In this document: piece by piece, positions 10,874 through 19,794 of the stretch
Layout: each line of letters opens with the position of its first letter
How positions within the stretch are numbered: position 1 is the first letter of the stretch
Source: Nisaea acidiphila
GTDB taxonomy: Bacteria > Pseudomonadota > Alphaproteobacteria > Thalassobaculales > Thalassobaculaceae
Length of the DNA stretch: 64,000 nt
Direction: 5' to 3'
Assembly (NCBI RefSeq): GCF_024662015.1
Contig: NZ_CP102480.1
Coordinates: forward strand, 4,582,501-4,646,500
The notes under the pieces: generated by a model
Told to the model about the DNA's origin: nothing
What the model saw: only the letters and a program-made list of their open reading frames with translations
The model's database searches: none
Program-made: the position numbers and the translations under genes

Positions 10874-11476
10874 ATGGCGATAAGGACAATCCGCTCCGAC
10901 GTTGCTGCGCTCCGCGCGCTGGTCAACGACAAACCGGCGGTCGCTTTCGACTGGGCCTATTGGATGTGTCCGCTCGACACGGAAGCGGAATGGTTCGGGC
11001 CTTTTGCATCCCTGGTCTCGTTGTGGAGGTCCCGGCAAGGAGAAGAGGGGAGCCTGCCGCGACGCAAGGATTTCCTCGCCGAGGAATTTCACGAATGGAT
11101 GGGACGGATCTTCATCGCAAAGCTTGAGCATGATCCGTTCGATCTGCGGTTTACGCTTTGGGGCACGACCCTCTCCGAGTGGTGGCGGGTCGATTATACC
11201 GGGCAGAAACTCGGCGCCGAGTCGTCGGATCCGGGGGCATGGGGGATTGAACGGCAATATTTTGCCGAAATGGCTCGGCAACCGTTTATCGGGCTCGCCT
11301 CGGGCAGTCTTTCCGAGTACGGCCGGGGGCATATCAAGGTTGCAGGTCTGGATCTCCCGCTTTCCGACGGCGCAAGGCTGGACCAGGTTCTTTCCGCGCA
11401 TGTGAGGCTCGGGCCCGAAGAAGATCTCAACCGGGTTTTCCGGGATTGTCCGAAGACCGCGTTTAGGCCGCGGTGA
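10874..11476 (+). CDS. PAS_5-domain protein of unknown function
   Basis: A 200-residue cytoplasmic protein. The middle part, LPRRKDFLAEEFHEW, then GRIFIAKLEHDPFDLRFTLWGT and DYTGQKLG, follows the PAS_5 pattern common in alphaproteobacteria, where most members are uncharacterised. There is no signal peptide or output domain. ATG 10874 is the first in-frame start, but its ribosome site (AAGG, directly adjacent) is poor, so the true start could differ. It precedes the Cache-protein/chemoreceptor pair on the same strand, but 206 bases separate them, so co-transcription is uncertain. Confidence 0.7.
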   Translation: MAIRTIRSDVAALRALVNDKPAVAFDWAYWMCPLDTEAEWFGPFASLVSLWRSRQGEEGSLPRRKDFLAEEFHEWMGRIFIAKLEHDPFDLRFTLWGTTLSEWWRVDYTGQKLGAESSDPGAWGIERQYFAEMARQPFIGLASGSLSEYGRGHIKVAGLDLPLSDGARLDQVLSAHVRLGPEEDLNRVFRDCPKTAFRPR

Positions 11477-11535
11477 ACAGCGAATAAATTCACATCTCCC
11501 AACTTTGGATTGGGTCCGGTATTCGCAGCTGTTTC

Positions 11536-11590
11536 GAGTTAACTCAAAAAAAACGCTCGTTCCATAGATTTAGATGGAAAATAGCGAGTT
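11536..11590. promoter_or_regulatory. Nested inverted repeats upstream of the Cache-like gene
   Basis: The region holds a perfect palindrome GAGTTAACTC (11536-11545). It also holds an imperfect hairpin whose arms are AACTC, CGCT and TTCCAT on the left and ATGGAA, AGCG and GAGTT on the right, around an 8-base centre. It is AT-rich relative to its surroundings and ends about 90 bases before the ATG at 11683. It may be an operator or a structured leader. Confidence 0.35.
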
Positions 11591-11682
11591 AGCTTAAATG
11601 TTTTTTAATTCCCCCGCGTGCATTCTCTGGCTCCAATCTCTTGATCCCAAGCTTTAGCGCAATCTGCGCACGCGAGGATGAA

Positions 11683-12291
11683 ATGAAGACATCTATTGTT
11701 AAGCTGGTTATTGGCCTCTCGTTGGTCGCGGGGCTCTGGTCGCCGGACGCCAATGCGCAGGCGAAAGCCCCTTCGGTTGAGATCCTGGACGAAGCGGCTC
11801 TCGACAGCATTCGCGACTGGCTGGAAAATCCGGTCGTCGAAATGTCGATCTTGGCACACAACAAACGCTACAAGGACGTAGATCAGGCCAAGATCGACGC
11901 GTTGGACAAAGCGTGGGGGGCGGAGCGCGAAAGCGCCGACCAGCCGCTGATCGCTGCAACGCTCAGCAGTCCGCTTTCCGCGTATCTGACCCAGATTCAG
12001 GCGGCTTCTGACGGGATCTTCACCGAGATCTTCGTCATGGATGCCTTCGGTCTGAATGTAGGTCAAAGCTCGATCACTTCGGATTTCTGGCAGGGCGATG
12101 AAGCCAAGTTCCAGAAAACATTCGCTGTCGGCCCCGATGCGGTTTTCATCGACGAGCCGGAATTCCACGAGTCGAGCAATACCTGGCGCACGCAGGTCAA
12201 CCTCACGATCGCCAAGGATGGCAAGCCCATCGGCGCTGTGACCGTTGAGTACAATCTGAGCGAATTGGCCCGCCGTCGCGGCATGATGTGA
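11683..12291 (+). CDS. Secreted single-Cache-like protein, partner of adjacent chemoreceptor
   Basis: A 202-residue exported protein with a Sec signal peptide (cleavage near ANAQA, about 26) and no later membrane segment. The C-terminal half reads like one Cache/PDC sensor fold: [16 protein letters not shown] (115-130), [26 protein letters not shown], and a final [13 protein letters not shown] strand. It is homologous along its length to the protein at 36138-36710, which also neighbours a chemoreceptor gene. ATG 11683 has GAGGA upstream. The chemoreceptor gene follows after 31 bases, so the two form an operon. I infer that it binds a ligand in the periplasm and presents it to the receptor; a free-standing lipid- or peptide-binding role cannot be excluded. 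Confidence 0.8.
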   Translation: MKTSIVKLVIGLSLVAGLWSPDANAQAKAPSVEILDEAALDSIRDWLENPVVEMSILAHNKRYKDVDQAKIDALDKAWGAERESADQPLIAATLSSPLSAYLTQIQAASDGIFTEIFVMDAFGLNVGQSSITSDFWQGDEAKFQKTFAVGPDAVFIDEPEFHESSNTWRTQVNLTIAKDGKPIGAVTVEYNLSELARRRGMM

Positions 12292-12322
12292 TCGACCGAT
12301 CCCGGAAGGTAAGGATATAGAC

Positions 12323-14008
12323 ATGGATTTTCTGCAAAATCTGAAAATCTCGCGGAAGCTGGCGCTTTGCTTCTCTCTGTTGATCGCGATGACGGTGCTG
12401 ACCGCCGTTCTGTCTTTCGCCGCGATTGAGAAGATCAAGACCGCGGACCGGGAAAGCGCAAAGGCAGAACAACTCGGAATCTTCTTCCGCGACTATGAGG
12501 GCGCGTTCGCGCATCAGCGGCAAGGATTGCTCTATTACCTCCTGACCGGCGATCGGGAAGGGCTCGAGCTGTTCAACGATACGGCGCCTAAGGTGAATGC
12601 GGCCGACGCGAAACTGCGTGATGGGTCGAAGGATAATGAAGCCCTGTCCAAACTCGTCGATACGCTTGAATCCGATTACAAAAAATGGGCTGAGAACTTT
12701 GCCGCCGAGCAAGTCCGCCTCATGAGTAACTATTTGACGGTCAACCAGGCGCGCGCCATTGAGGTTACCGGAGAGCCGCAGGCTGCGATCGACCATTTCA
12801 ATGCGACGGCAATGAAGCTCCAGAGCGAGCTTGCCGGGATTTCCGATGCCGCGGCGCAGTCGCGTGCCGACGCGATGGATGCCTTTACCTTGACCATGTT
12901 CGTCGCAATCGCGCTGGTTATCGTGATCGCGGTCGGGTCGGGGATTTTGCTGAGCCGCTCAATCGCGACGCCGATCGGCCAGATGACCGGGGTCATGGGC
13001 GAGATGGCCGGAGGAAATCTGGAAATTGAGGTTGTCGGCGTTGGCCGCAAGGATGAGATCGGCAGCATGGCCGCAGCCGTCGAGGTCTTTAAGCGCAACG
13101 GTCTTGAACAGCGCGAGCAGCAGGCCCGCGAGGCCGAACAGCAGGCGCGTGAGACCGAGCGGCACCAGAAGATGGAAAGCTATACGCGCAACTTCGATCA
13201 GGAAATGCAGTCCGCTCTGGCAGCGGTCGAGCAGGCGGTCTCGATGGTGAGTGATTCCGCCGACTCCATGTTGTCCAACGCAGAGGTTGGCCGGAGCCGG
13301 ACGAGGGACGCAGCTGCCGCGATCGAAGAGGCGAATGCGAATATCCAGACGGTTGCCTCCGCGACGACCGAGCTGTCCTCGTCGATCAACGAAATCTCCT
13401 CGCAGATGTCGCAGGCCTCTTCGGTATCTCGCGCGGCAGTCGGTGAGGTCGAGACGACGAACACCCGTGTTTCTGCCCTTAACGATGCAGCCGAAAGCAT
13501 CGGTCAGGTGGTTCAGATTATCGATGAGATTGCCGAGCAGACCAACCTGTTGGCGCTCAACGCAACGATTGAGGCGGCGCGGGCGGGCGAGGCCGGCAAG
13601 GGCTTTGCGGTCGTGGCGAGTGAGGTGAAGAGCCTCGCGACCCAGACCAGCAAGGCGACCGAGGAAATCAGCCAGAAAATCTCCGAGATTCAGGGCGAGA
13701 CCGGGGCCGCGGCGGATGCGGTGCTCGGGATCGGCAACACGATCCGGCAGATCGACGAGCTGACCGCGGTGGTGGCCAGCGCGGTCGAGGAGCAGGGCGC
13801 TGCCACGCGGGAGATCGCCCAGAATATTGAGGAAGCGGCAGCCGGTACGCAGGCCGTTTCCGAGGTGGTCGACGAAGTGTCCCGCGCCGCGACTGAAACT
13901 GGCGAGATGGCGGATAGCCAGAAGAACGTGGTGACGGACCTGAACGAACGGAACCAGTCTCTCAAAGGCGAGATCGACCAGTTCCTCGGGAATGTCCGCG
14001 CTCTCTGA
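12323..14008 (+). CDS. Methyl-accepting chemotaxis protein with CHASE3-like sensor
   Basis: 561 residues. TM1 is at about 13-35, a ~150-residue helical periplasmic domain with CHASE3 features ([14 protein letters not shown] near 65-77) follows, TM2 is at about 188-211, then HAMP to about 265. The cytoplasmic coiled coil has the conserved signalling tip ([18 protein letters not shown], then [16 protein letters not shown]). It ends in FLGNVRAL without a CheR/CheB tether pentapeptide. It would control the CheA kinase, which is not encoded here. The short four-helix periplasmic domain has no obvious pocket of its own, which fits use of the secreted Cache-like protein encoded 31 bases upstream. 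Confidence 0.93.
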   Translation: MDFLQNLKISRKLALCFSLLIAMTVLTAVLSFAAIEKIKTADRESAKAEQLGIFFRDYEGAFAHQRQGLLYYLLTGDREGLELFNDTAPKVNAADAKLRDGSKDNEALSKLVDTLESDYKKWAENFAAEQVRLMSNYLTVNQARAIEVTGEPQAAIDHFNATAMKLQSELAGISDAAAQSRADAMDAFTLTMFVAIALVIVIAVGSGILLSRSIATPIGQMTGVMGEMAGGNLEIEVVGVGRKDEIGSMAAAVEVFKRNGLEQREQQAREAEQQARETERHQKMESYTRNFDQEMQSALAAVEQAVSMVSDSADSMLSNAEVGRSRTRDAAAAIEEANANIQTVASATTELSSSINEISSQMSQASSVSRAAVGEVETTNTRVSALNDAAESIGQVVQIIDEIAEQTNLLALNATIEAARAGEAGKGFAVVASEVKSLATQTSKATEEISQKISEIQGETGAAADAVLGIGNTIRQIDELTAVVASAVEEQGAATREIAQNIEEAAAGTQAVSEVVDEVSRAATETGEMADSQKNVVTDLNERNQSLKGEIDQFLGNVRAL

Positions 14009-14034
14009 ACCGAGATCGTCCATTCATGGAGTGC

Positions 14035-14067
14035 CGGGCCGGGTCGCTGATCCGGCCCGTTCTTTTT
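14035..14067 (+). terminator. Rho-independent terminator after chemoreceptor gene
   Basis: A GC-rich stem (GGGCCGG pairing with CCGGCCC, extended by neighbouring bases) around a short loop, followed by TTCTTTTTT. It is placed 27 bases after the chemoreceptor stop and just before the end of the convergent kinase gene. Confidence 0.85.
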
Positions 14068-14072
14068 TCGGC

Positions 14073-15446
14073 TTAGTCTTCCGGCAATGCGCCGCTGGTC
14101 GGCAGGACGATATGCATGATCAGTCCGCCGTCAGGGTGATTGCGCGCCTCGACGGTGCCCCTGTGGGCATGAATGACGTTCCGGGTGATCGCGAGCCCGA
14201 TACCTTGGCCAGTGGTCGGTCCCACACGGCCGCCGGGCGCGCGATAGAACGGCTCGAAGATCCGCCGGAGGTCGGAAGAGCGCAGGCTCTCGCCGAGGTT
14301 CTCAACCGTGATGCGGACGTTTTCGTTGCCGGGCTCGAGCGCGATGCGCAAATCCGTTTCCGGAGTGCCATAGATGATCGCGTTGCGGATGACATTCTCG
14401 ATCGCGCTCGCCAGATGCACCTGGCTCCCGCCAACAATGGGCGCTTCCGCCGGGCCTTCGTAGATGATCTTCTGCCCCTTCTTGCCCGCCTCGAAGCGGG
14501 CGTCGTCGATCAGGGAGGAGAGCAGGGCCTCGATATCGACACGTCCCCTGCGTATGTCGACCGCGCTTGGATCGACCTGCGCCAGCATCAGGATCCGGTC
14601 GATCATTGTGGAAAGTGCGTGCGCCTCCTTGTCGAGCCGGTCAAGCCAGCGCTCCTGCTGCGGATCGGCTTCTGCCCGAAGCAGCTCGATCGCAAGCTGG
14701 AGGCGCGCGAGAGGCGACTTGAGTTCGTGGGAGACGTCGCGAAACAGTTGACGCTGGTTCTGGAACTGGTCCTGGATCCGCTCCGCCATGGCATCGAAAT
14801 CGGCCGCGAGTTCGCCGATCTCGTCATCCCGTGCCAGCGCCGCATTGCCCACACGCTTTGAATACTCCCCAGCCGCGACGCTGTGGGTGACACGGCGCAG
14901 ATCGATGATCGGGGAAACGAGCGAACGGGTGAGAAACAATGTCACGATGGCGATCAGGAAAATCGCGACGGCCGCCGCCGCTCCGGCACGATAGAGGAAG
15001 GGAAACTCCGAGAACGGGCCTCTCTCGTTGATGACCAGCAGCCTGTACCCTTGCGGGGCCTCGAGCGGAAGAATGACGTCGGCGCCGCGACCGGGCGGAC
15101 CTTCGCGGCTGATCATGCGGTCGGTTGGGGAGAGCCGCAGCCAGTGCTCGAGATGTGGCGGAAGATCGAGACCGTCGGCGGACTTTCCGTCCGGGCCGAT
15201 CAGGAACGTGACCTTGCCTTCCTGGAATTGTTTTTTCTGCCAGTCGTCGAACGCATGCGCCCCACCTGTCCGGAAGGCTTCTCCGGCCTCTCTCGCGAGG
15301 TGGCTCCAGTCCGACGGTGCGGGACTGACCGCATTGGATATCACCACGGTCGCGATCACGGCACCGACCGCGATCAGGACCTGTGCCCCGAGAAGCTGGA
15401 GAAATATGCGCCGATAAAGACGGAAAGACGGGAGTTTCAGAGCCAT
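14073..15446 (-). CDS. Sensor histidine kinase, CpxA/EnvZ-type
   Basis: 457 residues. TM1 is at about 15-38, a ~110-residue periplasmic sensor follows, TM2 is at about 154-173 and HAMP at about 174-226. The HisKA box is DVSHELKSPL with phospho-acceptor His240, followed by an ATPase domain with N-box NVIRNAIIYG and G-box TGQGIGLAITRNVIHAH. It autophosphorylates on His240 and passes the phosphate to the regulator encoded 3 bases upstream. The periplasmic sensor resembles no family I can name. The architecture is that of envelope-stress kinases such as CpxA, but the signal is unknown. Confidence 0.92.
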   Translation of the reverse strand: MALKLPSFRLYRRIFLQLLGAQVLIAVGAVIATVVISNAVSPAPSDWSHLAREAGEAFRTGGAHAFDDWQKKQFQEGKVTFLIGPDGKSADGLDLPPHLEHWLRLSPTDRMISREGPPGRGADVILPLEAPQGYRLLVINERGPFSEFPFLYRAGAAAAVAIFLIAIVTLFLTRSLVSPIIDLRRVTHSVAAGEYSKRVGNAALARDDEIGELAADFDAMAERIQDQFQNQRQLFRDVSHELKSPLARLQLAIELLRAEADPQQERWLDRLDKEAHALSTMIDRILMLAQVDPSAVDIRRGRVDIEALLSSLIDDARFEAGKKGQKIIYEGPAEAPIVGGSQVHLASAIENVIRNAIIYGTPETDLRIALEPGNENVRITVENLGESLRSSDLRRIFEPFYRAPGGRVGPTTGQGIGLAITRNVIHAHRGTVEARNHPDGGLIMHIVLPTSGALPED

Positions 15447-15449
15447 GGC

Positions 15450-16160
15450 CTAGCCCGAGACCAAAAGCTGATAGCCTACCCCGCGCACGGCCTGAATCCT
15501 GTCCTGCCAATTCGGATGCACGGAGAGCTTCTTGCGGATATGGCTGACATGGACATCCAGTGCACGGTCGTAAGGCGACAGGCTCCGTCCGAGCGCCGCC
15601 ACGCTCAGATCCTCTTTCCGGATCGCCGTTCCCGCGTGACGCATGAGATAATGCAAGACGCCGAATTCGGTACTGGTCAGTGAAACGGATGTTCCATCGA
15701 GATCCGCGCGCCGTTCGCTCGGTACCAGCATGAGTTCCTCGATCCGCACCGGCTTTTCGGAGTCGTTCTGGCGCTCGGACATATCCGGGCGCGCGCGGCG
15801 GACGAGGGCCTTCAGGCGGGCCGCCAGTTCACGCGGGCTCGCGGTCTTGGCGACGAAATCGTCGGCGCCGACTTCAAGGCTGACGATGCGCTCGGTCTCG
15901 TCCGTATTGGCCGTCAGGATGAGGAGGGGAATCCAGTTTTCGGAAGTCCTGAGCCTGGTCAGAACATCCAGCCCGTTTGGTGCCGGCATCATGAGGTCGA
16001 GGCAAACGGCATCGGGGCGATCCGCATCTGGATCAGCCAAGCGTTCCAGCGCCTCTTTGCCGCCATGTAGAGTGTCGACTTCGAAGCCTTGGGAACTCAG
16101 ATAAGTACTCAAAAGATCGCAGAAGTCTGGATCGTCATCGATCAGAAGAATTCGGGCCAT
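15450..16160 (-). CDS. OmpR/CpxR-type response regulator
   Basis: 236 residues. The receiver domain has the acidic triad DDD at 8-10, phospho-acceptor Asp55 (VCLDLMMP) and Lys105 (FVAKTASPRE). The C-terminal winged-helix DNA-binding domain contains LTSTEFGVLHYLM, RALDVHVSHIRKKL and RGVGYQLL. It is the first gene of a regulator-kinase operon with a 3-base gap. It is divergent from a small repeat protein; a direct-repeat box at 16257-16271 between them is a candidate binding site, which would make that protein a target. Confidence 0.93.
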   Translation of the reverse strand: MARILLIDDDPDFCDLLSTYLSSQGFEVDTLHGGKEALERLADPDADRPDAVCLDLMMPAPNGLDVLTRLRTSENWIPLLILTANTDETERIVSLEVGADDFVAKTASPRELAARLKALVRRARPDMSERQNDSEKPVRIEELMLVPSERRADLDGTSVSLTSTEFGVLHYLMRHAGTAIRKEDLSVAALGRSLSPYDRALDVHVSHIRKKLSVHPNWQDRIQAVRGVGYQLLVSG

Positions 16161-16256
16161 GTTGCGCGCAATACTCCTGCCTGCCGGCGTCTAGGCTCCC
16201 TCCGGAACATGGTAATAGCGTTTTGCTCCGGCGGCGTCAGCCAAGAGCCATGCGCA

Positions 16257-16271
16257 TTTACAATTCTTAAC
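16257..16271. promoter_or_regulatory. Candidate OmpR-family response-regulator box
   Basis: TTTAC-AATTC-TTAAC: two half-sites 10 bases apart, one exact and one with a single change from TTTAC, read as the reverse complement of the GTAAA-N5-GTAAA pattern known for CpxR. It lies in the 242-base region between the response-regulator gene and the divergent repeat-protein gene. A site this short can occur by chance. Confidence 0.35.
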
Positions 16272-16402
16272 CCCTTCGAAAATCACATTAACAGGCGGAA
16301 TGCCTAGGGTTCCGGTGCTGAATGCGGTCTTCAGGCCTTCGCTCTGCGGATAGGCGGAAAGGGCCGCGTTTGGTTCGGTAATCCATTCTGGAGGTATTTA
16401 GA

Positions 16403-16870
16403 ATGAATACGATCAGCTCCGCCGTTTCCGGCGCTCTTCCTCCGCCCCCTCCGCCGGGCGGTGCCGGCGGTCCGGGCAAAGCCCTGAGCGAGGAAGAAAA
16501 ATCCACGATTGCGTCTATTCTTGAGCAGTACGACCCGGAGTCGCTCTCCGAGGAGGACGTCGACTCCATCAAGCAGCAGCTGCAGGATGCGGGCATCGAC
16601 CCGTCTCCGGAGCTTGGCTCGCTCATCGAGGAAGCGGGGTTCGACAAGGAACAGTTCCGGCCGGACGGCCCCCCGCCGGGCGGCCCGCCTCCGGGCGGTG
16701 AAGGTGGTCCTTCCGGGCTCGTCTCTGAGGACGGTCTCAAGACTCTCTCTTCGATCCTTGAAGAGTACGATGTCGAGAATCTCAGCGAAGACGACGTCTC
16801 GGCGATCCAGCAGCAGTTGGCAGAGGCCGGCTTCTTCGGACAGGGAAGCGTCGTCGATCTTGGCGCCTGA
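16403..16870 (+). CDS. Two-repeat acidic protein with Pro/Gly-rich linkers, function unknown
   Basis: A 155-residue protein with no signal peptide or membrane segment. It contains two 38-residue repeats (28-65 and 107-144) identical at about 21 positions, sharing SILE-YD-E-LSE-DV--I-QQL--AG. Each repeat follows a Pro/Gly-rich stretch (PPPPPPGGAGGPG at 13-25 and PPPGGPPPGGEGG at 90-102). The repeats look like two-helix units with an acidic loop, loosely EF-hand-like but lacking the canonical calcium ligands. TGGAGG lies upstream of ATG 16403. It is divergent from a two-component system and may be its target. I do not recognise a characterised family. Confidence 0.8.
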   Translation: MNTISSAVSGALPPPPPPGGAGGPGKALSEEEKSTIASILEQYDPESLSEEDVDSIKQQLQDAGIDPSPELGSLIEEAGFDKEQFRPDGPPPGGPPPGGEGGPSGLVSEDGLKTLSSILEEYDVENLSEDDVSAIQQQLAEAGFFGQGSVVDLGA

Positions 16871-16921
16871 TCCCTTTCCATCGGACAAAAGGCGACCGGC
16901 AAATACCGGTCCCGTGGGCGT

Positions 16922-16954
16922 GGGAATACGCGGTACTGGGAACTGCGTATTCCC
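16922..16954. terminator. Strong hairpin after the repeat-protein gene
   Basis: A perfect 10-base-pair stem, GGGAATACGC with GCGTATTCCC, around a 13-base loop. It lies 51 bases after the repeat-protein stop and 42 bases before the next gene. There is no T run, so it may be a processing or stability hairpin rather than a terminator. Confidence 0.45.
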
Positions 16955-16996
16955 CGCGCCGAATTCATTCTTGAGTGCCGGGGAGCGCGGGGCGCG

Positions 16997-17629
16997 ATGA
17001 GAGCCAAAATGCTTTTCGCGACACCGCTCCTCGTGGATGAGCCGTTCGCAGACAATCCCGACGCAGTCGCAGTCTTGGCCGAGACGGTCCGGACGCGCGC
17101 GGCCTCAGACGGCGGGGTCCGTCACAGCAATCTCGGCGGCTGGCAATCGACACACGACTTCCTGTCCTGGTCCGGCGAGGAGGGGGCTCATCTCATCCGC
17201 CGCGCCATAACCGTTTGCAACGACAGCACGTTGTCCTTCGCAACGGGGCATCTGAGGCGCGATCCGCTGAACTGGAGCGTGACGGCCTGGGCCAATGTGA
17301 ACGGTCCGGGGGACGGCAACGCGGCTCATGTTCATCCGGGCGCCTACTGGTCCGGATGCTTCTATGCCGACGATGGCGGGATTGGCGGAGAGGAGCATAT
17401 CGGCGGCGCGCTCGAATTCACCGATCCGCGCGGTCCGCTACCGCTCATGTATGCGCCGACGGTGAAGTTCGGCCTGGCCGGCTGCGTGAACGCGGGGTTG
17501 GGAGAGCAATTCTTTCCGAAGACGGGACAGCTCGTGGTGTTCCCGTCCTGGCTCCGGCATTCGGTGACGCCCTACCAGGGCACCCACAAACGGATTTCTG
17601 TTGCGTTCAACCTAAGCCTCAACGCCTAG
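16997..17629 (+). CDS. Putative 2OG-Fe(II) oxygenase (TIGR02466-like)
   Basis: A 210-residue protein with the pattern of the small TIGR02466/2OG-FeII_Oxy_5 family. It begins FATPLLVDE, has GGWQSTHDFL near 47-56, HVHPGAYWSGCFY at 111-123, GALEFTDPRG at 137-146 and FPSWLRHSVTPY at 182-193, followed by RISVAFN. His113 (or His111), Asp143 and His188 would be the iron ligands and Arg199 the 2-oxoglutarate contact, by family analogy. Members of this family are mostly uncharacterised. It follows the repeat protein on the same strand 126 bases later, with a hairpin between, so it may be transcribed separately. Confidence 0.75.
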   Translation: MRAKMLFATPLLVDEPFADNPDAVAVLAETVRTRAASDGGVRHSNLGGWQSTHDFLSWSGEEGAHLIRRAITVCNDSTLSFATGHLRRDPLNWSVTAWANVNGPGDGNAAHVHPGAYWSGCFYADDGGIGGEEHIGGALEFTDPRGPLPLMYAPTVKFGLAGCVNAGLGEQFFPKTGQLVVFPSWLRHSVTPYQGTHKRISVAFNLSLNA

Positions 17630-17655
17630 GTCGGTCGTTCTGGTCCGAAACGGGA

Positions 17656-17690
17656 GCGGGCCGGTCCGCGAATTGCGCGAACCGGCCCGC
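17656..17690. terminator. Bidirectional hairpin between convergent genes
   Basis: A 15-base-pair stem with a single mismatch (GCGGGCCGGTCCGCG pairing with CGCGAACCGGCCCGC) around AATTG. It lies between the convergent oxygenase-like and IlvD-like genes. No T run follows on either strand. Confidence 0.6.
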
Positions 17691-17710
17691 TTCAATCGGT
17701 TTATCCGTCC

Positions 17711-19579
17711 TCAGAAAGCTTTTTCGGCTCCCGGACGGGATTTGTTCTTCGGCACGAAGCCGGACTTCTCGGCGACGCGCGGTTCGTGGACCCAGACCTC
17801 GCGGTTCGGGTGCAGGCCACCACCGCGGACGGCCGGAACCGCCGTGTGGCGTGCGCGGTGAAGCAAGCGGGTATCCGCGATGCCGCAATTCGGGTGCACG
17901 CCGCCATTGTCTGCGACGATTTTCTCCCATGCCGCCTTACGCGAGGCAAGAGTGGCCGGGTCCTGAAGCTGTGTGCAGTTCAGTTCGTTCGTCTCGAGAT
18001 CCGCGACGATCTCGTCGCCGTTCTCGATCAGCGCGATGGGACCGCCGAGAGCTGCCTCCGGACCCACATGGCCGATCACAAGCCCGACCGAACCACCGGA
18101 GAAGCGGGCGTCGGTCATCAGCGCGATGACGATGTCGCGTTCACGGCAGAGCGTGGTAATGCGGGAGGTCGGATCGAGCATCTCCGGCATGCCCGGTGCG
18201 CCGCTCGGGCCCGAATAGCGCACGATGACGATATCGTTGTTCTCGAACTGCTCCGGCGTTTCGTCGAGCGCCTTAAGCAGGCCGGCCTCGCCCTCGAACA
18301 CGCGGGCCTTGCCGACGAAGCGGTTGTCCTCGAGGCCGCCCTCGACGCCGGCCAGCTTGAGGATGGCGGAGAAGTCCGGCGAGAGGTTGCCGCCGAGCAT
18401 GCGGAGTCCGCCGGTCGGCTTGTATGGCTTCTCGACCGGGTAGATCACCGTACCGTCGACTTTCTTGCTCTCCAGCCGTGCAACCTGTTCCGCGAGCGTT
18501 TCGCCGGTGCAGGTGAGAACGTCGCCGTTCAGCAGGCCGGCCTCGAGCAATTCGCGCACGATCACCTGGACCCCGCCGACACCGTCGATATCGACCATGG
18601 AATACTTGCCGTAGGGGCGGGCGTCGGTCAGCACCGGAACGACATATTGCGAAAGGTGATTGAACTCTTCCGGGGTGATCACTTCCTTCCAGAAATTGCC
18701 GAAGCCGGCGGCGCGGGCGATTTCCGGCGCGTGCAGAACTACGTTGGTGGAGCCGCCGATCGCCATGGAGACGATCATGGCGTTGCGCAGGGAATCCCGG
18801 ACCACGATGTCACGCGGTTTCAGATCGGAATCCATCATGTTCGAGAGATGGTCGATCAGCTCGACCGGGAACTCGTTCAAGCGCCGCGGGTCGTCGGAGG
18901 CGGGCGCCACCATGTGCAGCGGCTGCAGGCCGACGACGCCGATGAAGGTCTGCATCGTGTTGTAGGTGAACATGCCTCCGCAGCTGCCGAAACCGGGGCA
19001 GGCGTGGCAGGAAATGTGATGGCGGAACTCCGGATCCGGATTGCCCGCAACCTGGTAGGCGCTGACGATGTCGAGCGCCTCGCCAGTATTCGGGTCCTTG
19101 CCCGGACGGATCGGGCCGTCGGACATGATGATGGCCGGCTGATTGTGCTCCAGCAGCGCGGCGAGGGTGCCGACCGGCGGCTTGTCGCAGGCGACGACGG
19201 CGATGGTGCCGGCAAGGCCGGTCGCTTCCAGATGCTCGCAGAGCGCATCGTTGGTGACTTCGCGGCCGATCAGAGAATAGCGCATCTCCGGCGTGCCGTT
19301 GCGCACTCCGTCGGACGTCGCGATGGTGAATTCCGGCTGAACCAGACGCAGCTTCAGCTTGCCGGCCTCCTGGCCGATCCGGTCGCGCAGCTTTGCGTGG
19401 ATGGCCTCGACCTTCGCCTGAACGCCGAGATAGCACTGGCTGTCGCCCTTGGTGCCGACGACGCCGACGGAGGGCTCGTGGATCAGTTCCGGGTCGGTGC
19501 CGAGCTCGCGCGCGAGGCCGATGGTCTGGGCCGAGCGGCCGGGGTGGCGGTCGATGAGTAGGGCTCTGGAGTTCTTCAC
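17711..19579 (-). CDS. IlvD/Edd family dehydratase
   Basis: 622 residues, the length of dihydroxy-acid and phosphogluconate dehydratases. Likely Fe-S cysteines are Cys49 (GDSQC), Cys131 (ACDKPPVG) and Cys200 (CPGFGSCGGMFTYNTM). The catalytic serine is in TDARFSGGSVG (Ser494). The usual RYEGP motif reads RYSGP at 454-458, so the conserved Glu is Ser. The enzyme removes water from a 2,3-dihydroxy acid. It lacks ilv neighbours and sits with a ProC-like reductase and a binding-fold protein, so a sugar-acid substrate is more likely than a branched-chain precursor. The start is GTG 19579 with GAGGAAAC upstream. Confidence 0.85.
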   Translation of the reverse strand: MKNSRALLIDRHPGRSAQTIGLARELGTDPELIHEPSVGVVGTKGDSQCYLGVQAKVEAIHAKLRDRIGQEAGKLKLRLVQPEFTIATSDGVRNGTPEMRYSLIGREVTNDALCEHLEATGLAGTIAVVACDKPPVGTLAALLEHNQPAIIMSDGPIRPGKDPNTGEALDIVSAYQVAGNPDPEFRHHISCHACPGFGSCGGMFTYNTMQTFIGVVGLQPLHMVAPASDDPRRLNEFPVELIDHLSNMMDSDLKPRDIVVRDSLRNAMIVSMAIGGSTNVVLHAPEIARAAGFGNFWKEVITPEEFNHLSQYVVPVLTDARPYGKYSMVDIDGVGGVQVIVRELLEAGLLNGDVLTCTGETLAEQVARLESKKVDGTVIYPVEKPYKPTGGLRMLGGNLSPDFSAILKLAGVEGGLEDNRFVGKARVFEGEAGLLKALDETPEQFENNDIVIVRYSGPSGAPGMPEMLDPTSRITTLCRERDIVIALMTDARFSGGSVGLVIGHVGPEAALGGPIALIENGDEIVADLETNELNCTQLQDPATLASRKAAWEKIVADNGGVHPNCGIADTRLLHRARHTAVPAVRGGGLHPNREVWVHEPRVAEKSGFVPKNKSRPGAEKAF

Positions 19580-19794
19580 GGGTCGTTTCCTCGGTTAGGC
19601 GCAGTTCAGTCGGACACCAGCAACAGGCGGTCGCGGCGAGGTCTTTTTAGTGAATCCTCTTTCGACGATAGCCGGACGCCAAGGAGTGGCGGGATCGGCC
19701 AGTCTTGTCAACGCGCGCGTTCGACGCACAGCCGGTCGATTTCGCCAATGATCGGCATGCGATGTCGATCGCTACGGAGGGACCGCAGAGGCGA

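Noticed and set aside
16288-17055. Ser-rich 255-residue frame opposite the repeat protein
   Set aside because: It mirrors the repeats of the plus-strand protein, which has a good ribosome site; the minus frame has none.
17786-19561. 591-residue frame opposite the IlvD-like gene
   Set aside because: Antisense shadow; the dehydratase shows conserved cysteines and catalytic motifs on the other strand.
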